27,224 nucleotides of DNA, taken from contig DATJPR010000170.1 in assembly GCA_035506295.1 (NCBI GenBank), positions 1 through 27,224 on the forward strand, given 5' to 3'. Below, in pieces: positions 1-7,321 of this stretch. The notes beneath the pieces are model-generated. The model did no database searches and was not told the DNA's origin. It was given only the letters and a program-made list of their open reading frames with translations. The DNA is from DATJPR01 sp035506295. Its GTDB lineage: Bacteria > Bacteroidota > Ignavibacteria > UBA10030 > UBA6906. Position 1 is the first letter of the stretch, and each line of letters begins with the position of its first letter. The position numbers and the translations under genes are program-made.

Positions 1-336
1 CTTGTCGACCCCGCCATAGAGTTCGCCGACGATGGAGAGGTTCCTGCGGGCGGAGAGATATGTATAGAAGTCCGCGGATTCCACAAGACCGCCGACGCGC
101 GCGAGGAGAGACTTCCGGTCGGCGTCGAGCCGTCGCCCGAAAAGCTCAATATGGCCTTCCGATGGACGGATCAGGGAGAGCATCATCCGGATTGTGGTGC
201 TTTTCCCTGCGCCGTTCGGCCCAAGGAATCCGAAGACTTCCCCGCGTTGGATATTCAGGTTCAGGTTCTGCACGGCCCATCGGCGGCCGTAGCGTTTTCC
301 GAGATCGACGGTTTGGAGGACTGGTTCGGGGGGCAT
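1..336 (-). CDS. ABC-2-type transporter ATP-binding protein (N-terminal part, truncated by window edge)
   Basis: This is the first 112 residues of an ABC ATPase; the 3' part lies outside the window. ATG at 334-336 opens a frame beginning MPPEPVLQTVDLGKRYG. It holds a Walker A motif GPNGAGKST at residues 39-47, followed by the usual TTIRMML helix. At the Q-loop position it reads VGGLVESADFYTYLS, with Glu where most ABC proteins have Gln. That E-loop is known from the BcrA/LanF type of drug- and lantibiotic-export ATPases, so it probably pairs with an ABC-2 permease encoded further left. The signature motif and Walker B are not in view, so the substrate is unknown. No clear Shine-Dalgarno sequence precedes the start. 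It is transcribed divergently from the tRNA-Leu gene. Confidence 0.88.
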   Translation of the reverse strand, partial: MPPEPVLQTVDLGKRYGRRWAVQNLNLNIQRGEVFGFLGPNGAGKSTTIRMMLSLIRPSEGHIELFGRRLDADRKSLLARVGGLVESADFYTYLSARRNLSIVGELYGGVDK

Positions 337-360
337 GCAGAGGATTGTTGGTTTTCTAAA

Positions 361-419
361 AGTATATTCTTTTTCCTCACGGCGCAAATATTTCCGCGAA
401 TCCGAAGGGGTCGAAGATA
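361..419 (-). promoter_or_regulatory. Candidate promoter(s) for the ABC transporter gene
   Basis: Two -10-like hexamers read toward the ABC gene. TATACT (complement of 361-366) lies 24 nt before the start codon but has only a TTTGCG-like -35 at 16 nt spacing. TATCTT (complement of 414-419) matches the hexamer seen at other promoters in this window, but its -35 region (GAATTC) is poor. One of the two probably serves the gene, but the sequence does not decide which. Confidence 0.3.
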
Positions 420-462
420 GGAAGCGTAAGTAGCAAGAATTCCTTTAAGATGACGAAAATCT

Positions 463-491
463 TTGATCCTTCAGCGGAAAATGCGTATTTT
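463..491 (+). promoter_or_regulatory. Candidate sigma-A-type promoter for tRNA-Leu (and possibly tig)
   Basis: TTGATC at 463-468 and TATTTT at 486-491 are separated by exactly 17 bases in an AT-rich stretch. Transcription would start near 498, about 79 nt before the tRNA. A closer TTGACC at 525-530 has no acceptable -10 partner, so this one is preferred. Confidence 0.45.
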
Positions 492-576
492 GTAAGTTAC
501 GCCCTCCGTCGGCTCTCAGCGCCTTTGACCCGCAGACGCGGCTTTTCTTTGGTCCGGACAGGAAGAGGCGAAGTGC

Positions 577-658
577 GGGCATATGGCGAAATTGGCAGAC
601 GCGCTAGACTTAGGATCTAGTGGAGCAATCCGTGGGGGTTCAAGTCCCCCTATGCCCA
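577..658 (+). tRNA. tRNA-Leu (anticodon UAG)
   Basis: A complete class II cloverleaf can be folded. The acceptor strand GGGCATA (577-583) pairs with TATGCCC (651-657), and the discriminator is A658. The anticodon stem CTAGA/TCTAG (604-608, 616-620) encloses the loop CTTAGGA with anticodon TAG at 611-613, which reads CUA and, by wobble, CUG leucine codons. A 13-nt variable region (621-633) is followed by the T arm GGGGG/CCCCC with loop TTCAAGT. The CCA end is not encoded (CAA follows the discriminator), so it must be added by nucleotidyltransferase. The gene lies 74 nt before tig. Confidence 0.97.
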
Positions 659-671
659 CAAAAGGCAACGG

Positions 672-700
672 GCTGGAGACGCGGGGCAGGGCACTATCTT
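672..700 (+). promoter_or_regulatory. Candidate tig promoter (TATCTT -10)
   Basis: TATCTT at 695-700, followed by GG, lies in the tRNA-tig gap. It matches the hexamer seen upstream of radA, the M1 peptidase and the DUF4905-like gene. The -35 region (around 672-678, GCTGGAG) is weak. Transcription would start near 707, giving a leader of about 26 nt that contains GAGAGGA as ribosome binding site. Readthrough from the tRNA promoter is the alternative. Confidence 0.35.
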
Positions 701-732
701 GGTCAGATTGATTCATCACTGAGAGGATTGCT

Positions 733-2004
733 GTGCAGGTTACCATCAATAGCATCTCCGAGGTTGAGCAGGAAGCGGATATCATCGTGACCCACGAGGA
801 GCTCGTCCCCCATTTCGACCGTGCCTACGAAGAGTTTCGCCCCAAGGTTGAGCTGAAGGGCTTTCGCAAGGGGCGCGTGCCCATGCCGATGATCAAACAG
901 CTCTACGGCGAGGCCATCGAACAGGACGCGCTCGACGACATCGCCGGCTTTTTCTTCCGGATGGCGATGAAGGACAAAAACGTCGAACCGATGGGCCGCC
1001 CGCTCCTCTCGGAAAAATCGTACGCGCGGGGCAAGGACTTCTCCTTCAAGATCAAGTTCGAGGTCCGGCCGCACATCGATCTCCGCGGGTACAAGGGAGT
1101 GCAGGTGACAAAGATCGTTCACCCTGCCGACGACAAGGAGGTCCTCGACGAAATCGAGCGTCTCCGCAGGGTCAACAGTACGTCTGAGCCGGCCACGAAA
1201 GTGACCGACGGGAACTTCGCTGTCACCGCAGATGTGCAGGAACTCGACGAGACGGGCGCTCCGCTGGTAGGACGAAAGACGGCGAATGTTCGATTTCATC
1301 TCATCGATCCGGATGTCGCCACCGAGGTCAAGGAGGCACTCGCCGCTGCGGAAGATGGCGGAACGTATCAGGCGCGGATTGTGTCCCAGCATGAAGATCA
1401 CTCGCACACCGCAAACCTCTCCCTGCTGGTGAAGAAGGTGGAGCGGGTTACGCTTCCTCCATTCGACGACGAGCTGGCTAAAAAGGCGACGCGGGGAACG
1501 GTCGCGACGGCTGAGGAGCTGCGGGCGAACATCGCACGCGACCTGAAAGCCTATTGGGAGGATCTCTCCGCCCGGCGGCTGAACGACGATCTCGTTTCGG
1601 AAATCATGAAGCAACACGAATTCACCGTGCCGCCATCGCTTGTCGATGCGTATCTCGACGCGATGATCGAGGACATCCGTGAGCGCTCGAGGGACAAACA
1701 GTTGCCGCGGGGGTTCGATGAGCAGAAGTTCCGCGAATCGAACCGCGCCGACGCGGTCTGGCAGGCGAAATGGATGCTCATCAAGGAGCGCATCGTCGAG
1801 GCCGAGGGCATCGAGCTGACGGATGAGGACCTTGAGAAGGCGGCTGAACGCGATGCCCAGACTCTCAAGATTTCGAAGGACCGGCTCCTTCAGCATTACA
1901 AGGCGTCGGAATCTTCACGCGATCGCCTCCGCGGGGACAAGGTGATGCAGTTCCTGCGGGAGCACGCCAAGATTACGGAAAAGATCGACTCGCCAGGGAG
2001 ATAG
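733..2004 (+). CDS. tig: Trigger factor, ribosome-associated chaperone
   Basis: This 423-residue protein is the co-translational chaperone that docks at the ribosomal exit tunnel. The ribosome-binding loop GFRKGRVP is at residues 43-50 and matches the family GFRxGxxP signature. Residues 1-115 form the N-terminal domain, about 155-240 correspond to the FKBP-type PPIase domain, and the rest, starting LPPFDDELAKK, is the helical C-terminal chaperone domain. The PPIase part is highly divergent: the family's FPEEY-like stretch is replaced by a His-rich segment (HEDHSH, 220-225), so isomerase activity is doubtful. The start is GTG, supported by GAGAGGA 5 nt upstream and by homology beginning at MQVTI. 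It heads the tig-clpP-clpX block, an order conserved across bacteria. Confidence 0.95.
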   Translation: MQVTINSISEVEQEADIIVTHEELVPHFDRAYEEFRPKVELKGFRKGRVPMPMIKQLYGEAIEQDALDDIAGFFFRMAMKDKNVEPMGRPLLSEKSYARGKDFSFKIKFEVRPHIDLRGYKGVQVTKIVHPADDKEVLDEIERLRRVNSTSEPATKVTDGNFAVTADVQELDETGAPLVGRKTANVRFHLIDPDVATEVKEALAAAEDGGTYQARIVSQHEDHSHTANLSLLVKKVERVTLPPFDDELAKKATRGTVATAEELRANIARDLKAYWEDLSARRLNDDLVSEIMKQHEFTVPPSLVDAYLDAMIEDIRERSRDKQLPRGFDEQKFRESNRADAVWQAKWMLIKERIVEAEGIELTDEDLEKAAERDAQTLKISKDRLLQHYKASESSRDRLRGDKVMQFLREHAKITEKIDSPGR

Positions 2005-2009
2005 AGTTT

Positions 2010-2081
2010 GAGAGTGTGGGAGTGGGGGACTTTGGGACTATGACACTCAGGCTCATCTTTGAGCCTCTGCCCCCTGGCTCC
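2010..2081. repeat. GA/CT-skewed inverted repeat with hairpin between tig and clpP
   Basis: A 7-bp perfect hairpin, AGGCTCA-TCTT-TGAGCCT (2049-2066), is flanked by a G/A-rich left arm (GAGAGTGTGGGAGTGGGGG from 2010) and a C/T-rich right arm (CCCCCTGGCTCC, 2070-2081) that can pair imperfectly. No T-run follows, so it is not a standard intrinsic terminator. It could attenuate tig-clpP readthrough, or be a dispersed repeat. Confidence 0.5.
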
Positions 2082-2135
2082 TGATCCTTCGCCCCTGCAT
2101 GACGTTTCACTGAACGACAAGGAGAACAGATCGCC

Positions 2136-2747
2136 ATGATTTCGAAGATTGCCAGCCAGCTCGTGCCAATGGTTGTCGAACAGACCGGCCGCGGCGAGCG
2201 CGCCTATGATATATTCTCCCGGCTGCTGAAGGAGCGCATCGTGTTCGTGGGGAGCGAGATTGACGACGGGGTCGCGAGTCTGGTGATCGCCCAACTCCTG
2301 TTTCTCGAATCGGAAGACCCGGACAAGGATATCTCGGTGTACATCAATTCTCCCGGCGGTTCCGTCTCCGCGGGGCTTGCCATTTACGATACCATCCAGT
2401 ACATTCGTCCAAACGTCGCGACGATCTGCATCGGGATGGCCGCGAGCATGGCCGCCGTCCTGCTGGCCGGGGGCACAAAAGGCAAGCGGTCGGCGCTCCC
2501 CAACTCCAGGATCATGATCCACCAGCCCTGGGGCGGCGCACAGGGGACGGCCTCGGACATCAGCATCCAGGCGGAGGAAATCCTCCGTACGAAGAGACGG
2601 CTGAACGAGATCCTCGCCTCGCACACGGGGAAGCCCCTCGATCAGATCGAAAAGGACACGGATCGGGACCGCTACATGTCGTCGGAGGATGCCAAAGCGT
2701 ACGGCCTCATCGACAACGTGTACGTGAAGAAGGAACCGAAAAAGTAA
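2136..2747 (+). CDS. clpP: ATP-dependent Clp protease, proteolytic subunit
   Basis: ClpP forms the tetradecameric serine-protease barrel that degrades substrates unfolded by ClpX. The 203-residue protein shows the catalytic triad at the expected spacing: Ser104 in GMAASMA, His129 in MIHQPWGG and Asp178 in DRDRYMS. The oligomer and substrate-groove segment INSPGGSVSAG is at 70-80. The N-terminal LVPMVVEQTGRGERAYDI is the typical ClpP N-terminus, so any propeptide is very short. ATG at 2136 is preceded by AAGGAG with a long 11-nt spacer. The internal ATG before VVEQ would remove conserved residues and is less likely. It lies 18 nt upstream of clpX, its unfoldase partner, and the two are probably co-transcribed. 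Confidence 0.97.
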   Translation: MISKIASQLVPMVVEQTGRGERAYDIFSRLLKERIVFVGSEIDDGVASLVIAQLLFLESEDPDKDISVYINSPGGSVSAGLAIYDTIQYIRPNVATICIGMAASMAAVLLAGGTKGKRSALPNSRIMIHQPWGGAQGTASDISIQAEEILRTKRRLNEILASHTGKPLDQIEKDTDRDRYMSSEDAKAYGLIDNVYVKKEPKK

Positions 2748-2765
2748 CACGCATGGACTACGGTC

Positions 2766-4025
2766 ATGGCTGGGAAATCACGAAGCAACGATAAGATTCA
2801 ATGCTCCTTCTGCGGTCGAACGCCGGAAGAGGTCCAGAGCATCATTGCCGGTCCGGATGTCTACATCTGCGACATCTGCGTCTCCAGTTCGGTCGACATC
2901 ATCAGGAACACCCTTGCGTCGTTCAACGCGCGCAAGGGACAGCGCACGAACCTCTCGCCCGGCCAGATCAAGAAGGCTCTCGATGAATACGTCATCGGTC
3001 AGGACCAGGCGAAGAAGAGCCTCGCGGTGGCGGTGTACAATCATTACAAACGCATTGACGCGAAAGACCGTCTGTTCGAGCTCGATGATGTAGAGCTCGA
3101 GAAGACGAACATCCTGTTGATCGGCCCCACCGGCACCGGAAAGACCTTGCTCGCGCAGACCCTCGCGCGCATCCTCGACCTCCCGTTCGCGATCGCCGAC
3201 GCGACCACGTTGACGGAAGCGGGATATGTCGGCGACGACGTCGAGACCATTTTGGTCCACCTGTTGCAGAACGCCGAATACAATGTCGAAAAGGCGGAGC
3301 GCGGCATTGTCTACATCGACGAAATCGACAAGATCTCGCGGAAGAGCGACAGCGCATCGATCACGCGCGATGTGTCAGGCGAAGGCGTGCAGCAGGCGCT
3401 GCTGAAGATTCTTGAGGGGACCGTGGCAGGCGTTCCACCGAAGGGCGGCCGAAAACATCCCGAACAGAGTCTGATCAACATCAACACAAGGAACATCCTC
3501 TTTATTTGTGGCGGGGCGTTCGAAGGACTCGAAAAGATCGTTGCGCGCAGGGTGCATCAGAATCCGATGGGGTTCGGCGCCGACATCAAAGGGAAACGGA
3601 ATGCCGACACCGACAGTCTCATCGCGCAGGTTCAGCCTGAAGACCTCGTGAAGTTCGGGCTCATCCCCGAGTTTGTCGGCCGTCTGCCGTTGATTGCTCC
3701 GTTGCACTCGCTCGGCGAGGACGCTCTCCTGAACATTCTGACCGAGCCCAAGAACGCCATCATCAAGCAGTACAAGAAGCTGTTCAGAATGGAAGGGGTG
3801 GAACTGGTGTTTGATGACGATGCCCTTCAGGCAGTCGTGGAAAGGGCCATCGAGCGCGGAACAGGCGCACGGGCTCTTCGGTCGATCATCGAAGAAGTCA
3901 TGCTCGACATCATGTTCGCCCTGCCGGACCGGCAGAATCTCTATTCCGCCACCATTACGCGCGACGTGATCCAGAAGCAAAAAGAGCCCGCGTACCGGTA
4001 CGAGGAGAAGAAGCAGGCAGGGTAA
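2766..4025 (+). CDS. clpX: ATP-dependent Clp protease, ATP-binding subunit ClpX
   Basis: ClpX is the hexameric AAA+ unfoldase that feeds proteins to ClpP. The 419-residue protein has the N-terminal zinc-binding domain (Cys13, Cys16, Cys35, Cys38), Walker A GPTGTGKT at 120-127, pore loop GYVGDD near 153, Walker B IVYIDEID at 181-188, the RKH loop at 229-231, an arginine-finger region PEFVGRLP at 301-308 and sensor-2 GTGARALRS near the end. The ClpP-docking IGF loop reads MGF (residues 268-270), a conservative change of the first residue. No clear Shine-Dalgarno sequence precedes the ATG. The length is normal and the gene is intact. It ends 52 nt before a convergent GNAT gene. Confidence 0.97.
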   Translation: MAGKSRSNDKIQCSFCGRTPEEVQSIIAGPDVYICDICVSSSVDIIRNTLASFNARKGQRTNLSPGQIKKALDEYVIGQDQAKKSLAVAVYNHYKRIDAKDRLFELDDVELEKTNILLIGPTGTGKTLLAQTLARILDLPFAIADATTLTEAGYVGDDVETILVHLLQNAEYNVEKAERGIVYIDEIDKISRKSDSASITRDVSGEGVQQALLKILEGTVAGVPPKGGRKHPEQSLININTRNILFICGGAFEGLEKIVARRVHQNPMGFGADIKGKRNADTDSLIAQVQPEDLVKFGLIPEFVGRLPLIAPLHSLGEDALLNILTEPKNAIIKQYKKLFRMEGVELVFDDDALQAVVERAIERGTGARALRSIIEEVMLDIMFALPDRQNLYSATITRDVIQKQKEPAYRYEEKKQAG

Positions 4026-4060
4026 TGCGGGAGGGGGAGAGCGGGAGAGTGTGGAAGGAG
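4026..4060. other. GA-rich tract after clpX
   Basis: The plus strand is almost only G and A with a few T (GGGAGGGGGAGAGCGGGAG). It shares the 10-mer GAGAGTGTGG (4045-4054) with the start of the tig-clpP repeat (2010-2019). It lies in the convergent clpX/GNAT gap. No stable hairpin or T-run terminator is seen. It may be a fragment of the same dispersed repeat. Confidence 0.3.
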
Positions 4061-4077
4061 TACTTGCGTCTCGTCTG

Positions 4078-4563
4078 CTATCGTAGAATAAGCTCCCAGT
4101 ACCCCACATCCACCCATTGCCCGAGCTTGAACCCGACCTCCTTGAACTGCCCGATCTTCACGAAGCCGAGCTTTTCGCAGAGAGCGATGCTGGCGGGATT
4201 CGGCAGGGCGATGCCGGAAATGATGCTGTGGATCTTGCGTTCGCGTAGTTCGTGAATCAGCCGCGTAAGAAGCGCCGTCCCTGTTCCCTTACCGATGCTC
4301 TCCCGGTCCAGATAGATACCCGCCTCGACAGAATACCGGTACGCCGATCTCTCCTTCCACCGTGTCGCATAGGCGTACCCGATCACGCGCCCTCCCTCTT
4401 CGCAGACGAGCCACGGATAATTCGTGATCACCGACGAAATCCGCGCCATGACCTCCTCGGCCGTGATCGGGGTCTCTTCGAAGGTGATTCGGGTGGTTTC
4501 GATGTAGTGATTATAGATCCGGCAAATTGCAGGGGCGTCGGCGGCAGTAGCGGGCCTGACCAT
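4078..4563 (-). CDS. GNAT family N-acetyltransferase, phosphinothricin/L-amino-acid acetyltransferase-like (Pat/MnaT type)
   Basis: A 161-residue single-domain GNAT. It begins MVRPATAADAPAICRIYNHY, the typical start of the Bar/Pat/MnaT branch, and has the substrate-side segment ERSAYRYSVEAGIYL (71-85). The acetyl-CoA loop is ESIGKGTGTALL (88-99). The C-terminal NPASIALCEKLGF is the usual GNAT helix, and FKLGQWVDVGYWE matches the end of Pat-type enzymes. Such proteins transfer acetyl from acetyl-CoA to small amines such as methionine sulfone/sulfoximine or phosphinothricin-like amino acids; the true substrate here is unknown. GGGAGA lies 7 nt before the ATG. It is separated from lptD by a palindromic repeat, so it may not share lptD's transcript, and it converges with clpX. 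Confidence 0.88.
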   Translation of the reverse strand: MVRPATAADAPAICRIYNHYIETTRITFEETPITAEEVMARISSVITNYPWLVCEEGGRVIGYAYATRWKERSAYRYSVEAGIYLDRESIGKGTGTALLTRLIHELRERKIHSIISGIALPNPASIALCEKLGFVKIGQFKEVGFKLGQWVDVGYWELILR

Positions 4564-4595
4564 GGCATTCTCCCTGATTAACCTCTTATCCGCTA

Positions 4596-4676
4596 GGAGT
4601 AGGAAGGATGACGTAGGAAGTAGGAAGAAAAATTGGATCGATTCCTTCCCGCGTCCTACATTCTACTTCCTACTCC
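4596..4676. repeat. Imperfect 32-bp inverted repeat built of GTAGGAA units
   Basis: The left arm 4596-4627 and the right arm 4645-4676 are inverted copies matching at 25 of 32 positions, around a 17-nt centre (4628-4644). The left arm carries GGAGTAGGAAG and then GTAGGAAGTAGGAAG, so the heptamer GTAGGAA is also tandemly repeated. The element occupies most of the 139-bp gap between lptD and the GNAT gene, both on the minus strand. It resembles REP-like intergenic palindromes. A role as transcript-stabilising or attenuating hairpin downstream of lptD is possible. Confidence 0.7.
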
Positions 4677-4702
4677 AGGCAATCCTCGCTTTTTCCAGAA
4701 CG

Positions 4703-7321
4703 CTAGTAAACTCCGCGCGCGCTTCCCTGTTTCGTCACTTTGATGTCCTGCAACTGCGGGGCCTTGAGCCGAATCTCCAGCTTGAAGTTTCTGTAATAGC
4801 CCGTCGGCACCCAGGAGAAGTTCATTTCCCAACAGTGGAGGTCTCGATACACGGTGATCTGGGGGGCTGCAAATTGTTTGTTGACAAGGTCGTAGTTCGT
4901 GCTCGCGGAGATTTTCCAGAACTCGGTGAGGTTAAACGACAGCGCCGCCGAAACTCCCGAATTGATGAACTTGTAGCGGGGATCGTTCTGACTCTGTGAA
5001 AAATTCCAGTTGAGATCCATGCTCCACGGAATGCTGAAGTCCGGCGTCTCCTGGTCATAGATGCCGACGAAGTTCTTCCGCGTGACATCGGCGGCGGAGT
5101 CGGCGGGCGTCCTGATCGGGCCTGCGGTCGTGGCCTTTTTCTCCCCGCTGAAATGCGTCCCCACGCTGATGGAGAAGCTCGTGAGATCGGCAATCTTCCC
5201 TTCGCTCAGCAGGTACTTGTTGACACGCCGCCCTGTTGTGGGGTTGTTGTCATACGGCTCGAACTTGTACAGATCGAATGTCCCCGACCCGCCGATCGTG
5301 AACAGCTGCCCGATGCTTGTCCGGAAACTCGCCGAGATGGGGTCGAAGCGTAAACTGTCACGGGCGAAATTGTACGAAGTGGAAAGATCGAGATTCAACA
5401 ACTGGAACTTGTTCTCCTTCCCGACGCTGTCTCCCGCTGTTTTCATCTCGAAGATGTTCCCAAGACGAAATGCCAGCGCCTGGCGCTCCTCTGATGGCGC
5501 GCCGCCAAAAATCCCCTTGTCGAACCTGCTGTAGACCTGCGTCTCCCCGCTGGTGTCGACGTAGCGGCCGTAGTATCCCCATCCCGGCTTCGAAAAATCC
5601 GGCTGATAGACGTAGCTGATGCTCGGCGTGATCTGGTGGCGAAGGCCGGTGATCCCCAGGATGTTCGGCCGAACGGTCCCGTAGAGCTTCGTACTCACCG
5701 TGACCCCCATGTCGAACGTGTTCACGGTCTTGAACCCGTTGCGCTCTTCGTTGATCAGGCTATCGGACGGGTTGAGGTATTGCGATGTGCTCCGGTTATA
5801 CCATTTCGAATTGAGATCCACGAACGGGGTAATCGTGAAATACCCTGCCTTGGGCGATGCATTGATCGTTACCGCATGGTTTGCGCCCCACCGCTGATCC
5901 GTCGTGAATGTGGCGTCGGGGAGCAGCGTTTTGTTCCGAACGCTCTCGAACTGTCCGCCGTACGTGTAACCGATCAGATCGTACCACGCCAGATTACTTG
6001 AGGCCGACTTCTTCGATGAACGGAACGGGAAACTCTGACTCCGGTTGAAGCTGATGCTCGGAAGAATCTCGCTCACTTCATTCGTGGAAAGATTCTGGTC
6101 CCGGTGCAGATTGATGGTCATGCTGTTCGGCGTCCCTTCCCAGTATTTTGTCAGGGTCGCGTTCGACACGACGTTCTGCTGCAAAAGATCGTTGAGGTTG
6201 TTGCTGGTCGCCTGATAGTACGATCCGGAAGTGAAGGTGAAGTCGACGAGAAGCCGCGTCGTCGGGTCGAAATCCTGATTGTGCGTCCATCGGATGTTGA
6301 AGACGGAACTATTGCTGTAATTCGGGTCCCCGCGTTCCCCGTAGATGGTCCTCCCGTAAGAACCGCTCAACGTCCCTGAGAAATAGTACCGGAGCTTGTA
6401 TCGGAAGTCGGAGTACAGCGTGTACCCTCCCTTGGCGTAGCCGTCGCCGAGGAGATTGATGTCCGTGTAGTCGTTGATCGCCCAGAAATATCCCAGGTGC
6501 GTCAGGTAACGGCCGCGGGTCGCGCTCTCGCCGTATGCCGGGGCGATCAGCCCGGAGCGGCGGCCGCGTTCGGTGGGGAAGATCCCGAAGGGAAGAGCGA
6601 ACACCGGCACATCATCAATCATCAGATAGATCGGTCTCGCGACGACTTTGTCGCCGATGATGACCTTCATCTCAGGACTGTAGAAATAGTAATGCGGATG
6701 CTCGAGGTCGCAGGTCGTATACCGCCCGTCCTTGACGAAGAGGACCTTATCCTCCACCTTTTTGATGGAATCGCCGTAGTACCACCCGCGCTCGATCTCC
6801 GTTTTCCCGATGTCGATCTTTCCTTTCTTCGATCGGAAATCGTAGGCGATGGTCGACCCGTGATAGGTCTCGTTCCCGTCCTTGAGGTCGGGGAGGCCGA
6901 TGAATTTCGTGCCCGTCGTGTCCGTCGTGTCCCGCACGCCATGCGCATTCAGGATGGCGGTGTTCCAGTTGATATCGATGTTCTCCGCCTTCAGGCCGAG
7001 ATCTTTATAGCGGACGTCGCCTTTGCCGTACATGAACATCGTCCGGCTGTCGAGCGCATAGATGACCGAGTCGGCCGCCACATAGTTCACGACGGAATCA
7101 ACCCCTGAGGGTGAAGAGGCGGGTTTCAGACTGTCGGGAACGGCGAGGGAATCTTTGCGGGCAGGCGAGGAACTGTCAAAACGCGCAACCGTGGAATCGG
7201 TGCCGGAAGAAGATGTGTCCCGGCGCGCCTGTGCGTCCATCCGGTTCAGGCAGAGGACGAATCCGAGGACCAGCAGACAATATCGCATGAGCGGTTTCAA
7301 CGCTGCCTGGATTTCCACCAT
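4703..7321 (-). CDS. lptD: LPS assembly outer-membrane protein LptD (OstA family)
   Basis: LptD is the 26-stranded outer-membrane barrel that inserts lipopolysaccharide into the outer leaflet. The 872-residue frame has a signal peptide (MRYCLLVLGFVLCLN, cleavage likely after MDAQA, residue 32), a Ser/Asp/Pro-rich linker (33-76) and an OstA/LptA-like jellyroll (about 80-200; MYGKGDVRYKDLGLKAENI). The family signature then follows (CDLEHPHYYFYSPEMKVI, from 204), with PVFALPFGIFPTERGRRSG, and then a long Tyr/Asn-rich barrel. Only two cysteines remain in the mature protein: Cys204 and Cys830 (DLHCWEM). The first ATG overlaps rarA by 25 nt. ATG at 7288 (residue 12) gives a cleaner signal peptide and no overlap; neither start has a convincing Shine-Dalgarno sequence. 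No lptE or other lpt genes are in view. Confidence 0.92.
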   Translation of the reverse strand: MVEIQAALKPLMRYCLLVLGFVLCLNRMDAQARRDTSSSGTDSTVARFDSSSPARKDSLAVPDSLKPASSPSGVDSVVNYVAADSVIYALDSRTMFMYGKGDVRYKDLGLKAENIDINWNTAILNAHGVRDTTDTTGTKFIGLPDLKDGNETYHGSTIAYDFRSKKGKIDIGKTEIERGWYYGDSIKKVEDKVLFVKDGRYTTCDLEHPHYYFYSPEMKVIIGDKVVARPIYLMIDDVPVFALPFGIFPTERGRRSGLIAPAYGESATRGRYLTHLGYFWAINDYTDINLLGDGYAKGGYTLYSDFRYKLRYYFSGTLSGSYGRTIYGERGDPNYSNSSVFNIRWTHNQDFDPTTRLLVDFTFTSGSYYQATSNNLNDLLQQNVVSNATLTKYWEGTPNSMTINLHRDQNLSTNEVSEILPSISFNRSQSFPFRSSKKSASSNLAWYDLIGYTYGGQFESVRNKTLLPDATFTTDQRWGANHAVTINASPKAGYFTITPFVDLNSKWYNRSTSQYLNPSDSLINEERNGFKTVNTFDMGVTVSTKLYGTVRPNILGITGLRHQITPSISYVYQPDFSKPGWGYYGRYVDTSGETQVYSRFDKGIFGGAPSEERQALAFRLGNIFEMKTAGDSVGKENKFQLLNLDLSTSYNFARDSLRFDPISASFRTSIGQLFTIGGSGTFDLYKFEPYDNNPTTGRRVNKYLLSEGKIADLTSFSISVGTHFSGEKKATTAGPIRTPADSAADVTRKNFVGIYDQETPDFSIPWSMDLNWNFSQSQNDPRYKFINSGVSAALSFNLTEFWKISASTNYDLVNKQFAAPQITVYRDLHCWEMNFSWVPTGYYRNFKLEIRLKAPQLQDIKVTKQGSARGVY

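Noticed and set aside
525..530. TTGACC as the -35 of a closer tRNA-Leu promoter
   Set aside because: The hexamers 16-18 nt downstream (around 547-554) are CTTTGG/TTTGGT-like and do not resemble a -10.
703..1896. 397-codon open frame on the minus strand antisense to tig
   Set aside because: It is rich in Arg, Leu, Val and Asp with no recognisable motif, and lies wholly opposite an unmistakable trigger factor gene; it is a high-GC shadow frame.
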